DNA from: Siphonodentalium dalli
Taxonomy: Eukaryota > Mollusca > Scaphopoda > Gadilida > Siphonodentaliidae
Direction: 5' to 3'
NCBI GenBank assembly: GCA_032622095.1
Contig: CP136066.1
Coordinates: 151,976,224-152,040,223 of the forward strand
Length of the DNA stretch: 64,000 nt
Position 1 is the first letter of the stretch, and the number at the start of each line of letters is the position of its first letter. The notes below the pieces were generated by a model. The model was not told the origin of the DNA. It searched no databases and was given only the letters and a program-made list of their open reading frames with translations. The position numbers and the translations under genes are program-made. This document shows, piece by piece, positions 9,260-21,500 of the stretch.

Positions 9260-11743
9260 CTGGAAAAAATAATTTGGTGTCATATTTTATTCATCCTTCA
9301 CAGGCCCTTTTTTGATAAAAGGTAATGTGAGATGGGCATATTTGGCAAAATTTCTAAATATAGGATGCCCGACTGCCAGTGATAAAATGGGTTACAGGAT
9401 GAAATTTTGGAGGGACTGCATTAAATGCTCTGTTTTTATCCCCCGCCAAATTGAAAATTTACGGGGGATATAGTAATGGGTTCCGTCCGTCCGTCTATCC
9501 ATCCGTCCGTCCCGAATTTGTAAGGGTCATAACAAGCCAGGTCCGGCCGGATATTTTTACCAGAGTTTTTGGACTTTGTTTATTATTTTTGTCGATTTTT
9601 ACCAAATGGCAAATAGACGACGTCACAGGGCTCATTTCCACAAATCTCAATGAATTTCAAAGATATTTGGTATATGAGTTCACCTGACCATTACCTAGAA
9701 TGAGTTCGCAAGCCAGGTCCGGCCGAATATTTTTACCGGAGTTATTGGACTTTGTTTATTATTTTTGTCGAATTTACCAAATAGCAAATAGACGACGTCA
9801 CAGGGCTCATTTCCACAAATCTCAAAGATTTTTATTACATGAGTTCACATGACCAGTATCTAGAACGAGTTCGCAAACCAGGTCCGGCCAGATATTTTCA
9901 GAAGAGTAATTGGACTTTGTTTATTATTTTTGGTGCAAATGGATGACGTCACATGGCTAAATTCCACAAATGTCAGTATCTAAAGTGAATTCGCAAGCCA
10001 GGCTTTTTGACAAAATCCCACCTCTTGTTTAGCACATACTGAGAACGCAAAATTTATTGAGAATGCACTTCCCCAACTGCACAATTCGGCGGGGGATACC
10101 GTCGTCTGCGACTGCTTGTTAAAATCATTTTGAACCTGTTAAGACCATTACACAGCTCCATTTGGTGACAATGTACCACTACGGTCCAGAAGTTACATGA
10201 CAAGTGCTTACTTACCCACTGTCAATTTTTCTCATCTCAAAATTGATCGGCTATTTTTTTTTTTGGCATGTAGTTTATTCACTAGGTTTGCATTTTATTC
10301 TTATTTTATTATTTTAATTTTATTGTTCAATAAGAACTTGATCTATCTAATTAAAATGAATTTAGAAAAGCCTAAATTAATAAATATTATTAATCTGACC
10401 ACGCACTGAATGAAGAAACTTATTCTGATACAACAGTCTATTACAAATATGGCCTGTGACAAATCCATAGAGATATTATTTAATATCTTGCACTTACCTT
10501 GAAGGTTACTTCAGTTATTGCTGTTGCCTCCATGTCCAAAACTTCAAGTTTATTAGTCAGCAATGACATAACAAGACAGCTACCTCCATAGTCCTTCACA
10601 TTGTTGTAGTCTATGTAGAGTTTCTTCAGTGTTGAGTTGTTTGTGAGAGTGATAGCAAGTTGGACCCATCCGGATGATGTAATATTTCGGTTACAGCTCA
10701 ATGTTAATTCCTGTAGACCTGAAATGAAATAATTTTAAAGGTACCCCATATCATCAAGTTACAACAACAACAACATTTCTTCAAAATACGCTTTTGTTAT
10801 CAGAATCGATTAATTACAAAAATAATGCCAACCACTGTCAGCTATGGTATAAAATTTCCCAAAATGAGTTATTTATCAACATGTTGTTCAATGAAATATG
10901 GCCATATGATCACTTGCCTATCACGAGATTTTGCCGTATTACCACTTGATTTTAGAGTTATCCATCTTCATCCGCAATTTTGTCCGAGACAATCTGTATG
11001 ACGACTCGTTTCTGGGCCACAACTAATTACACATTTCGAGAAATAACAAATTTCAAAAATCGATATCTGATCACTCTGAGCTTTGATGGGTGGGTTCCTC
11101 GACTCGAATCAAATATTTTTCACCCCCGAAGCCAAAGAGATAGTCATTTGGGAGCGTTAATTAGGATTACGCATCTTTAAAGAACTGACCCTATATGGAT
11201 TTTGGACATTTTACAACCTTTCTGTCATCATTCTGTTAAAATTTTGATTCATGAACTCTTAGATATAGAATTTATATGCCGAAATGTTATATATTTTTGA
11301 TGATTTACATAGCTAAAAATTATATACCATTTATTTTTGCAATAAAATAACCTTGTTTTTGTTTAGCCTTGCTTTGTATTTATAAGCTATTTGCTGATTT
11401 TTTTTATAAATTGTTATAAATAGAAGAAATTATCTTATCTTATCATTGTAACTGTAAATGTTTGGAACCTTGAATACATCTTCAACATGGTTAGAGGATC
11501 TCCATTTGTGGTGGGGGGTGTGTCCTGTCCATTATATAGAATTTCCAACCGCACAACCATCGCTTTCTACCCCCATCCTCTCCTAGAGGGTTTCTATTGG
11601 TGGGGGGGGGGGGGGTTTGCTGTCTACTATAGAATTCCAACTGCACAACCTATTTAGCTATCAACCGCATGCCCCCTAGTCGGTCTCCATTTTGGGGTGA
11701 CCTATCCACTAAAGAAATCCAAACCGCACAACTAATATAGCTA

Positions 11744-11792
<49 letters not shown>

Positions 11793-13701
11793 CAATCTGG
11801 CTGTTTGTTTCCCCCGAAATTTTGTTCATGAGTTTATGAGCTAAAAATACAGGTCAAGTCCGAATATGGGTTTGGTCTGCCCATTTTTGCTGGAGTTATG
11901 GCTCCATTTTGACTTATAATTTTTTTGGTTTGAGGTCGACGGATGATATCTCTAGTTTGTGTGATCTGATCTGAACCAAATTTGGTAGATTAGGTAATCA
12001 GCTCCAAATACAGGTCAAGTTCGAATATTCGTTTGGTCTGCCAATTTTTTCCAGAGTTATGGTCCTTGTCAACTTTGAATTTGATGATTATTTTGGTTTC
12101 CGGATGATAACTTTACTTTTAGTTATCTGATTGATTTTAAATTCAACTGAATATCTTGATATTTTGTAAGTGGTTAAAATTTCAGAAGATACAAATGTAA
12201 AGGCTAAGTTTGAGTTTTGTCATGGTCCAATGAATTTGGACAGAGGTAAAAAAAAAGCTATCCTTACTAAAAAGCCACCTTTTCAGAGGACACATGGTCC
12301 GCAAGCTTTTATGGAACATTTTATCTGAACAGTTCCTAAGGGAACTAATTTTCAATAAGTATTAAGTATAGAATGAGTTAAAAACCAGCTCCAGTCATAG
12401 ATGATTGCACACAAATCTGGGGACAGTCTTTCTATTTCTGGAGTTGAACGTAATGTCACTTTAAACGTATGTCAAATATATAAAAACTAGACTTTAAAAG
12501 CTAAACATAATTGATTTATCATTGCTCACCAGGCCGAGAACCAGCACCGCCAACCAACTGACAGATCGCACCCATCGACTCATCAGTCAGTCCACTGTCA
12601 CCTATGTCCAAAATGATAATATTGGGATGATTTATGATAATCAGAGATAATATGCTGAAGCCTTTGTCTTGAATATCATTTCCATGTAACCTGAAATTGA
12701 AAAATGGTATGATTCAATATTTCTATAACCATTTTATCAGTGTAGATATTGAGAAATTCAATGGTATATGTTAGAAACTAGTCCTTGAACCTGACCTAGA
12801 TTATCAGGGCCAAGCATTAGCTTTTTCAGAACGGTCGGGTTCACATGCTAGGTTTAAACATATCAATGTATCTCAAATATCAGTATTTGTTGGGCGTTTA
12901 AAGATGCCCATCCGATTTGATGCCATCAACCTGAAACCAGTTTGTAAATTTTAACCCCCCTTTTAACTGATTTAACACCCCTATATTAATATTTATTCGG
13001 CTTTGGCGGTAAAAAAAATATTAGATTTATGTTGAGGAACCCAACCATCAAAGCCCAGAGTTATCAGATTTTGAGTTTTGAAATCTGTTATTTTTCACCA
13101 CCTCGAATATTTGGCGGCCTGGCAAATATTTATGAATGCCGACCGACATACTCTCGATACCAAATTGCATTCAACAAAATGTTAATATATAACACTTTTT
13201 GGGCAATTTAAATTATACTATAGTTGACAGTGGTTAGCATTATTTTTTGGCAATTAATCGATTCTGATAACTGAAGTGGCATTTCAAGAAATGTTGTTGG
13301 TTCTTGTTCTTGGAATCTTGTGATGTGTGATCATCGAATCAAATTGTGTACCTTTAAGTATTATTGGGGGTGGGGTCAATTTGTTTTATGGCGACCAGTG
13401 TGTGTAGTTACTAGTTAGTATACCGTACTTACAACAAGGAACTCAATGATCTGTTCTTTTTTAGCGTTTCTGCTAAAGCGTCCCTTCTGATTGTCGTGCC
13501 AAGCATACCAACGCTCAACGACAGTTGGTGAAGACATTTACTTCTCTGTACAAGCTTCAACACGCGAAATAAATGCTCATCCTTCAATTCACAATGCCTC
13601 AAAGAAAGCAATCCAATCTTGTTGTTATCTAATGCCGTCTCGATTTTGTTTATGCTACGCAGTTTCAAATGTTCATCGATAAATTGTATTGTGTCACTCA
13701 T
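8816..13701 (-). CDS. LRRC73: Leucine-rich repeat protein, LRRC73-like (four exons, complete)
   Basis: Exons on the minus strand are 13701-13433, 12690-12530, 10718-10498 and 9259-8816. Every junction is GT-AG (donors GTAAGT, GTGAGC, GTAAGT) and frame is kept (269+161+221+444 nt = 364 codons plus stop). Residues about 28-260 form ribonuclease-inhibitor-type leucine-rich repeats: LLSLRHCELKDEHL, then NRSLSSLLLHGNDIQDKG, NIIILDIGDSGLTDES, LQELTLSCNRNITSSGW, LKKLYIDYNNVKDYGG and LEVLDMEATAIT. This order, the start position and the LLSLR-C and NRS-SL-LHG blocks are what I know of LRRC73 (NOD3-like), a vertebrate protein of about 316 aa. The extra length is the tail: Ser/Asn-rich 261-304, then a run of Glu/Ser/Asp at 305-327. 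Function of the family is not established; no NACHT, kinase or membrane segment is present. Three introns carry transposons. LRRC34/NLRC3-type LRR proteins are the alternative, less likely. Confidence 0.8.
9436..10121 (+). repeat. GGGGGATATAG-type dispersed repeat in LRRC73 intron 3
   Basis: Begins with a small hairpin (CCCCCGCC ... ACGGGGGATATAG) and CCGTCCGTCC, and ends at GGCGGGGGATACCGTCG followed by CTGCGACTGCTTGTT. Inside are three degenerate units of about 165-190 bp starting near 9525, 9700 and 9865, each with AGCCAGGTCCGGCC, GGACTTTGTTTATTATT and GACGACGTCACAGGGCT. No ORF. This head-and-tail structure is common in marine invertebrate genomes; its transposition mechanism is unknown to me. 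Confidence 0.6.
10498..10718 (-). CDS. LRRC73: LRRC73-like exon 3
   Basis: Acceptor ATTTCATTTCAG, donor AAG|GTAAGT. Encodes LQELTLSCNRNIT through EVTFK; ends phase 0. A MITE end lies 17 bp from the exon edge on the intron side. Confidence 0.85.
10735..11180 (+). mobile_element. TTAA MITE, family A, copy 2 (LRRC73 intron 2)
   Basis: TTAA at 10735-10738 and 11177-11180 bound a 446-bp copy with the family interior (ACAACAACAACA, AATCGATTAATT, GCTTTGATGGGTGGGTTCC). The left TIR is partly decayed. It sits against the splice acceptor of exon 3, so the intron's branch site region is made of element sequence or squeezed into 17 bp. Confidence 0.8.
11484..11746. repeat. Degenerate tandem repeat, about 3 x 90 bp
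   Basis: Three units, each with GGTCTCCATTTGTGG-like, CTATATAGAATTTCCAA-like and CCGCACAAC blocks, the middle one interrupted by a 14-G run. Lies in LRRC73 intron 2, directly before the poly-C tract. Confidence 0.55.
11747..11790. repeat. Poly-C tract of 44 bases
   Basis: Uninterrupted C on the plus strand, G on the transcribed minus-strand RNA of LRRC73. Exact length in the assembly may be unreliable because homopolymers this long slip. Confidence 0.9.
11820..12250. repeat. Degenerate repeat units related to the GGGGGATATAG family
   Basis: Two to three units of about 160 bp share AATACAGGTCAAGT, CGAATAT, TTTGGTCTGCC and GGAGTTATGG. The pattern of low-conservation text with TTATGGCYCC recurs in the 3402-3785 repeat. 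No ORF. Confidence 0.45.
12530..12690 (-). CDS. LRRC73: LRRC73-like exon 2
   Basis: Acceptor CAATTTCAG, donor GTGAGC. Completes the split Leu codon and encodes the HGNDIQDKG and LDIGDSGLTD repeats up to GSRP; leaves phase 1. Too spliced to show as a long ORF. Confidence 0.8.
12898..13357 (-). mobile_element. TTAA MITE, family A, copy 3 (LRRC73 intron 1)
   Basis: TTAA at 12898-12901 and 13354-13357 bound a 460-bp copy in inverted orientation (contains the complements of AATCGATTAATT and the CGAATCAAATATT block). TIRs have diverged (AGATGCCCATCCGATTTG on the left). Confidence 0.75.
13433..13701 (-). CDS. LRRC73: LRRC73-like exon 1 (start codon)
   Basis: Starts MSDTIQFIDEHL. Ends after TTCCTTGTT with donor GTAAGT (complement of ACTTAC, 13427-13432), leaving phase 2. 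Carries the N-terminal cap and first two LRRs. Confidence 0.8.
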
Positions 13702-13751
13702 TGGTAAACGTCTGAATATTTGTTTTATTTTAACGTTTGCTACATAGATGT

Positions 13752-14057
13752 CTATCGTGCAGTACCGTGATTTAGTTCGCTCAAGTCTAACCCGGAAGTA
13801 AAATCAGCTGTTACGAATGTAAACAAACTTTGTGGAAATACCTCTCTCCCATTGGTCAACTTTTGCAATCCGAATACTAATATACGCTTCGGATCATATT
13901 CCGGCACTATGTACCAGAATCGGTAAAGAGCGGTGTTGCTAAAATCCGCACGGACCACTCCTGGAATATCTGTAGCGAGTTCCGTGGTCAGAAGCGTACA
14001 AAGATGCCCATAAAAATCGCTCATGCTAGGATTTGGGGCTCCGGACACGAACTCCAT
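13752..14057 (-). CDS. Unrecognised 101-codon ORF just upstream of LRRC73
   Basis: A complete minus-strand ORF with an in-frame TAG shortly before its first Met. It ends in TAG at 13752-13754, 50 nt before the LRRC73 ATG and on the same strand. The composition is protein-like: hydrophobic and aromatic residues are spaced as in a folded domain (ALYRFWYIVPEYDPKRILVFG, then FPQSLFTFVTADF). No signal peptide, membrane segment or known motif. The second Met (14024) has the better context (A at -3). It could be a separate single-exon gene, an upstream cistron of a two-cistron LRRC73 mRNA, or a chance ORF in a GC-richer promoter region. I considered but cannot support a tRNA-splicing endonuclease (TSEN15-type) match. 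Confidence 0.4.
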   Translation of the reverse strand: MEFVSGAPNPSMSDFYGHLCTLLTTELATDIPGVVRADFSNTALYRFWYIVPEYDPKRILVFGLQKLTNGREVFPQSLFTFVTADFTSGLDLSELNHGTAR

Positions 14058-15280
14058 GCAGTGTTCAGTCCCCTACGCAGGACTTACCTCTGTCAGCACC
14101 AACACATGAGTGTTAAGAAATCGCACATTTATTTATTTGAGACTCTTGTTAGTTACTATGGTGTCCTGTTCCGCCACATACTTTTTCGCTTCCTTCGATT
14201 GTTTTTTGTTTTTTTGCTTACTTCTCTTCCTTCGCGGCGAAACAAGCGAAATAATCTCAATCATTTCGGTTCTATCCTTCGCCATGAGCAAAAATCAAAC
14301 GAAGCTTAGCAAGCCTGAAAATCAAACCACCGGCGAAAGCGAAAACAAATAATTCTTGTTATTTCGCCGCTTACTTTTTTTTTCTTCTTTTTTTCGCTTC
14401 CTTCGTGCGACATTTCGAAGGAACCACCGAAACCCAACAATCAAGAACCAAGAAAAACAATTGTCTTGGTTGTTATCGATGCATTAGAATTTCCAGCAGT
14501 ATATGGAATTTGACCATCCAGGTATACCTATAGCATAGTCTCATTACACACTGATCTGGCAACTCCAATGCATTTATGTGGTAGACAAATGCCTATCGGC
14601 CAGTATTTGCCTGTACTAACCATTATTTTTCAATTAAAACAATTTCTGATACAGGTTAAACTGTCATACTGTCATTTGAACTAAATGAGATACTTTCCCA
14701 GTCATATGAGTGATATCAGTAGGGTTTTATGTGGTTTAGACCCAAATTAGTGAAATCTGGGTTGGGTTTTAAAAAATTGGGAGGCTTTTTTTTTTTGCAG
14801 GCTTGTGGGTGGTTGGCCCCGAAAATGCCAGATGCAAAAAAAAAACGGCATACGTTCCTGCAATTATTTTTTTTTACTACCCCGGCCCCGGTCCATGATT
14901 AAAATTGGCGGGGAAATACGCTTAAACAGACTTTTAATATGCAGCATAGTCTTATTGAAGTCATAGACTTTAGAAAACTCGTGTCACAACCTTTCTTCAC
15001 CATGGAAGAATTAAGAGCGTCCATAATTAGACTTCGAATCCTAATATGGTAGCCTAAACATAAAGAGCGCTAAATTGGCCTCGCATAAAATTTATGCGGA
15101 AAACATGAAAACGGCTGCAAAATGTATATTCGACTTTGGGACGTTTTAAATTGCACAATATATTCAACGTTGGATCGTCCTTTCGAATATTTATCGACGT
15201 ATCTTATCACCCCATTCAACATTACATACACATAATTTTCAAAGTTTTCAAATGATCCATGCCGCGAAATTCAGAACGAA
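14058..15280. other. Region between LRRC73 and the two-TM gene
   Basis: A pyrimidine-rich, TTCGCTTCCTTCG-bearing stretch at 14180-14430 could belong to the LRRC73 promoter side. Positions 14785-14890 (poly-T, then GCAGGCTTGTGGGTGG and GCCAGATGCAAAAA) match 31255-31350, a dispersed repeat. The short plus-strand ORFs at 14004-14352 look like noise. Confidence 0.4.
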
Positions 15281-15287
15281 TTATATT

Positions 15288-15362
15288 GGTGACGACGTCA
15301 TCTTTCCAGCTGTGCGAATTGTTGCCATCAGAACGCTGACGTCCACACCCTTTGTGACGTGT
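15288..15362 (+). promoter_or_regulatory. Cluster of CRE-like sites upstream of the two-TM gene
   Basis: Within 75 bp there are TGACGACGTCA, CTGACGTCC and TGTGACGTG, all variants of the CREB/ATF core TGACGT(CA). They end about 105 bp before the proposed start codon at 15467, a plausible proximal promoter position. Sites this short occur by chance; the clustering is the only evidence. Confidence 0.35.
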
Positions 15363-15466
15363 TTCACTATCAGAATATAGGAAGCATAGTTTCTTAGTCG
15401 ATGTTATATTCTAGTAGTAATTTCTACAATTCAATATTTCTTCATTGATTCAATCAAACTTCGAAG

Positions 15467-15576
15467 ATGTATTATTATTTCAACACGCTGCTATTGTTAT
15501 TAATGAACATTATCCTCTGGATATTAATGTTGGTTGCAGGATTTTTCGCCGGAGCAGTTTTCACCAGCAAACAATG
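15467..15576 (+). CDS. Two-TM protein, exon 1 (signal anchor)
   Basis: 36 codons plus 2 nt before donor ATG|GTGAGT. MYYYFNTLLLLLMN starts a hydrophobic helix ending near GAVF, then TSKQ. Its phase matches exon 2. A signal peptide is the alternative reading. Confidence 0.5.
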
Positions 15577-18500
15577 GTGAGTAGGGCCTATATGCCTACA
15601 CTAATCTATATATTAATATATATTAATATAATATTAATATATTAAATATATAGACCTATTATACTATAATTATACACCCCATGCTTCCGGATATGCTCGT
15701 AGCGGAAGACATGCTCGTAGCGGAATAACCACATGGCCCGCGATTAATTTGGAATGCTATACCAACTGAAATAGTCACCATCATTCCAGTCGATGAGTTC
15801 ATGACCATGATGATAAACCAACTGAAATCAATGCTGGACTGGACATCAGTAGACAACCCAATCGACTCAGTAAAGGATCCAATCAACCAATCATGACACT
15901 CCAAATTCAAGTCAATTAAATTATATTATTGCATATCCTAATCATGAAGACACTTTATCGCCAACCGTTGCCAAAATTTAGTCATAATCATCAGCCTCTG
16001 ATGGTGGACGGAAGAAGAAGACGAAGTATACATATATAAAACTGTTTTCTTGCTCGGATCCCCGAATATCCTACTCCTCATTTGATGCAATGTTGTTATA
16101 GGTACTAAATCCGATCAGACGGTCCCCATATCATCAAGATACAACAACAACAACAACAATATATAAATAACACGTTTTGGGAAATTTTATACCATAGTTG
16201 ACAGTCGTTAGAATTATTTTGTTGTAATTAATCGATTCTGATTACTAAAGCGTAGTTGAAGAATTGTTGTTGTTGTTGTAACTTGATGATATGGGGACCG
16301 TCTGATTGAGTACATTTAACCTACTTTGTTGCATTGTTATTTGGACATCTTCATTTAGTTTCACGCGACATGCATCGGAATGCTATCTACTAAATATTAC
16401 ATTGCATGGGGATTTGAGTTGAGGATGGTATAAGGATTTTAATCCACATGCACATGAACCATTCGAGCTGTTTGTTTATATCGGTTATTTAACATCGTAT
16501 AGTGAACTTTCCCATTTATATATACGCGACAAGTATCGGCATGTTATATTCTAAATGAATTGGGATGGTAATTAACCAATTCCCACTTTACTCCTTCGTG
16601 ACATTTGTGAACTTTAGTCTTCGTCTCTAAATTTTGTTTTCATTTCTTTGTATGCGGAATATATATGAGCTATGAACAGAGATGTTATTAATAATTAAGA
16701 TAAGTTCCAAAACCAACCATTCACATTGGTTATTTAAAGGTACTCAATCCGATTAAGCACCCCTAAATTACTATTTCTTTGGCTTCGGGGTAAAAAATAT
16801 TTGATTCGAGTTGAGGAACCCACCAATCAAAGCTCAGAGTGATTATGCAGATATCGATTTTTGAAGTCTGCTAATTTTAGGAGTTATCCACCTTACACGC
16901 GCAATGTGTCTGTTTGAGCACGAGCTATGGCCCACTTCAAAAATCGATATCTGATCACTCTGAGCTTTGATGGGTGGGTTCCTCGACTCGAATCAAATAT
17001 TTTTTTACCCCCAAAGCCAAAGAAATAGTAATATAGGAGCGTCTAATCGGATTGAATACCTTTAACATATAATGTGGCCTTATTCTAAACACCATTTTTA
17101 TTTCTGTGTACGCAGCATATCAGAATGCTATATAAATTGAAGAATGTTCAGAAATTAACCCTCCTGGGATCATGTTTTAAATGATCCTCACTGGGGGGGG
17201 GGGGGGCAGATTTTAATTAACCCTCATTGGACCATATTTTAATTGGCCTTCTTGTGACTATATTTCCCCCCCCCCAACGGTACTGTTTTTGTCACCACTA
17301 GTGACACCATATTTAAATTTTAATTAACCTTCATAATAGGACCATATTTTAACTTTATTTAACCCTCATGTTACCATATTTTAATTGACCTTCATGCTGG
17401 GAGCATATTTAAATTACCCCTATGTGTCCATATTTTTATTAACCCTATGGGACCATATTTTAATTAACCATGATCTGTTATGGGACCATATTTTAATTAG
17501 CCCTCATTGGACCATATTTAATTAACCATCATGGGATCATATTTTATTTAACCCTCATGTGATCATATTTTAATTTACCATATTTTTATTTAGGTTTGAA
17601 CAATATGGCTGGGCCACTGTTGAATATATTATTGCGGCCCGAACACAGTGCATAATATAACAGCTAACATTGCCTATTAAGTATGTATCAGTTGGAATGT
17701 AGACTAAAGGTCTTATTGCGAAGTATCGGGTGTGAATTTAAATCGATTACGAGATTTTTGATCCGCATTTAGAGACTTTCTGGTGTGGTGAAAGAGAAAC
17801 CTGCAGTGATAAGCCGTAGTTGTTGTAATAATTTGAAGGATTAGTTGTTTTAACGGAATTCTGAGGTGATGCATTCATGAAACCAATATATTTTATATTA
17901 TAATTTATACATATATGCCTAATAATATGATCCAGAGGGCGTTACCATTTCTGACTATGGTTTTCTCGTGTCTTACTGCATGTGTCTGTTATAAATCTAT
18001 TTATGTGCCTATACTTCAGAAATAAAATAGTATTTACATTGACTATAGTAGTTGAATTCAGGATGTGCCTGACCTGTTGAACTTCATCGTGAAACTAATA
18101 AAATGTTTACTGAAAAAGGAAACTGTCTCATGAAAAGAATGTTCAGTCTTTCGGTTCAGTCTTGTTCGAATTCTACCTAGATTTATTTTGTATTTATGAT
18201 GTAAACAATATTCGGACCTATTCGGAAACGCTTCTATATATCAATTAATATTGATTTTAATTCGATGGTTCTTGTATAAAAGAGATGTACGAAGCTTGTT
18301 TATTACGCCGGCCCTCCTAGTCCAGGAGATATTGGTAGACCTCTGCACCCCCCCCCCCCCCCCAGGACTTAACTTCACCCCACTAATTTTCTTCCTTAAG
18401 GTCTCCTCTAATTTTTTTCACTTGTTAACCAGTGTTAACAAGAAAAAAAAAGTGGCCGCAAAGACTCCAGACAAGATGGCGTCCATTTTTTTTATATGCA

Positions 18501-21500
18501 CCAGGTCTCTTTGATCGCCGTTATAGTAAAGATGATGTCATATGCGGTCTTGTTTTCCGTTCGATTCGTTATGGTAATATACAACCCTTACAAATTAGCC
18601 AAAAATCCGACACAAAAATCCAATATGGCAGCCAAGATGGCCGCCGAAATGTGAAAATTTGCTATTTTTCGGACATTTCACCACCTTTCGTTTGTCTCTG
18701 TGGGAAAATATTGGCACCTTGACGCGATTTTATACATTTATCGTCTAGAAGAGTTATTGGCTAACACACGGGGACCATAATATATATTCCTTGACGGATA
18801 TTTTTGTCCGATATCACGTTTTCCCAAATGCCGGTATAATCCGGTCAAAGCCAAAACGACGCTAATAACGCAATGTCTGTTTCGAATCAATGAGTGTTAT
18901 TGCTATTATTACTCCAGCCATGATTATATATGTGCAGGAAATACTCGGGCTATGATTCCTCTTGTACCTGAGTTGAGGAATATTCACCCAAATCCAAGAT
19001 GGCTGCCAAAATGGCCACCAGAAATAGAAAAATCGCCGAAAATCGCTGATTTTAACATCAGTGAAAGTTATTGTCACGACAACCCCACACCTGCTTACTA
19101 TTGTGAGTTGGGAACACTTAGTCGAATAACTGTCCTTATATTGCATCCAAATAAAAGTCCCCCAAATCCAAAATGGCGCCCACAATGGCCGACAAATTTT
19201 GAAAAATCACCAAAATTCCCTCATGTTCACATCATTGGGCATTATTGCCGAGAAAACTCCACACATGCTGACAGTTAAGTTGTAAATACTGAGGTGAAGT
19301 AATTACCTTGCATCTGATGAAGGAAATTGTTTTCCAAATCGAAGATGGCGGCCAAAATGGCGTCCGAAAACAAGCTTACATTCCTTTACTTTCTTACTAT
19401 GGGCGTTATTGTTGCGCGAATTCTACCCACCATCACATGTTGATATGAAATATTGGTATGAAGTATTCATGTGAGTTTGTCAATTGATACTCGATGTCAA
19501 GATGGCAGCTAAACTGGAGGCCAGAAATTGAAAAGAAATCGATATATTCACATACAAATTTCAACTTGTTGTCATAGTATCGATATGTATGGACGAAACT
19601 ATACACAAACCATATATTAGTTCAACTTAAAACGTATCAAAACGCATAACATTGATCGGGTCCTTCTGGAAGTACGAAAACCCACACTTAATATAGCGAT
19701 GTGTCATTTCGAAATCCATTTGACACTTCGCGCCGATAATGGCCGTAACCGTTGGTGCGCCAAATAGCCACATTAGAACAATTACCTGGTAAAAGATTCT
19801 GATTTGCCACGTCCTTAATGATCTGGACCAGTTTCCATTTCTTTGCCTGATAAATCTAGGTCGCTCACACCGACAAAGTGTTCAACACTTCCTGTGAGAA
19901 GGGTCCATTTAATCATAACGTTTCAAACAATTAATTTCCCGGTGTCTGGCTTAAGATTTTAGATGCTTGCTAAATATGGGATTTGTTCGTCATCTTGAAC
20001 TAGAAATGCATATGGTCGATAAGTATACAAGCTTACAGAAGGTCATCTCTATGTATGTCTTTCTCATACCCCGTGGGGATAATGACATGTATACATGGCG
20101 AACTTCCCAGTTAACTAGTCACTTCTCAATAGATGGTTCAACTCACAAACTTAGCGAACATATTGGCATACGTGGACAACTTCGGCAGTGTTTCGGAAGG
20201 GGAGCTGTCTCATCCCCTTGGACAGATGCCTATCTGCTAAGGAGAAGACCATAATGTACCGACTACCCACACTTCTTGATCATGATTCTAAGCAAACTGT
20301 GTGACGTCCCGCAGTCGTCTCGTCGAATAGCTCCCAGCAGAGAAGAACAATACTCGCGGTGCTAGTTTGTGGACATGCGCAATGACAGTGGGAATGAAAT
20401 GGGCCACGGTATACAACCCTACACCAGGTGCATGTTTCAATATAGAATGTCATGCGTGTTGGTCTTTTTGGTGTGGTAAGATTGTATTTCCACATCCTTT
20501 CAAGGCCGTTCTGAATCAACATGACCAGACGTATAATTTTGTCTGGATAATACTATCCTAGCCAGTCGGATGGGCTAAAGGATAATGTCTTTATGGAATG
20601 AAGGTATGCATTGTTGTTATGATCTCTCAGGGTTAGTGTCAGAATGTGGACGGTATTATTCAAGAAAATGTCAGGAACTGTGGTGCATTTATTTCACAGT
20701 GTGTTTAAAGAACAATTTATAGTCTCGATGGCAATGGATCCGGACGTTGGTGAACGTGACCTTTATGGTCATATAGCTTTATATTATATAACTTTAGAAT
20801 ATAGTAGTTAAGATGTCTCATGCATGACAATGGTTTTGAATGGTGATGTTACCAATAAATCACTTGGTGTACCCAACGTAGGTTAAACTGAATGCAAGAT
20901 CTCATCAAAGTAACATTCCTCTAGATGTTCTTCGCGTTGAACATTTCACCCTTGTGTTGATGGCATTGTACTTTCTTGAACCATTTACCGACCACCACCC
21001 AGCGTGAGTATGACATATTATCGGTAACTATCAAATGCATCGTCCTGAAGACTACATCCCAGTCTGGTGGGGCTTATATGGTAGTAGCCAATGGTACACG
21101 TCTGGTTCGTTGATTAAGAACGGCTTCCAAGCGGATTGAAAGATACAATCTTAGCATACAAGGAAAGCAAAGCCACATGAGATCATGTCTGAATCTGAAA
21201 CATTCACAAAGAAGGGGCGGTGCAGTCATGGTCCAATTTCATTTCCACTATCATGACACATGCCCACAAACTAGCACCGCATGTATTGTTATTATCTGCT
21301 TGGATTTGTACGGTGAGACGATTGATGGACGCCACCAGGACTGTTCTTATGATCGTGGTCAAGAAGTGTGGGTATATTATGCATTATGGTCTTCTACGCC
21401 TTAGCAGAAAGGCATCCGTCAAATGGCTTTCAACATTCGAAGCCATATACAGAAGTTGTCCGGCTACGTCAGTACGTGAATATGTGAATTGATGAACCAT

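Noticed and set aside
13752-14057. TSEN15-type identity for the ORF upstream of LRRC73
   Set aside because: Only a vague hydrophobic pattern matched; no diagnostic residues, so left unnamed.
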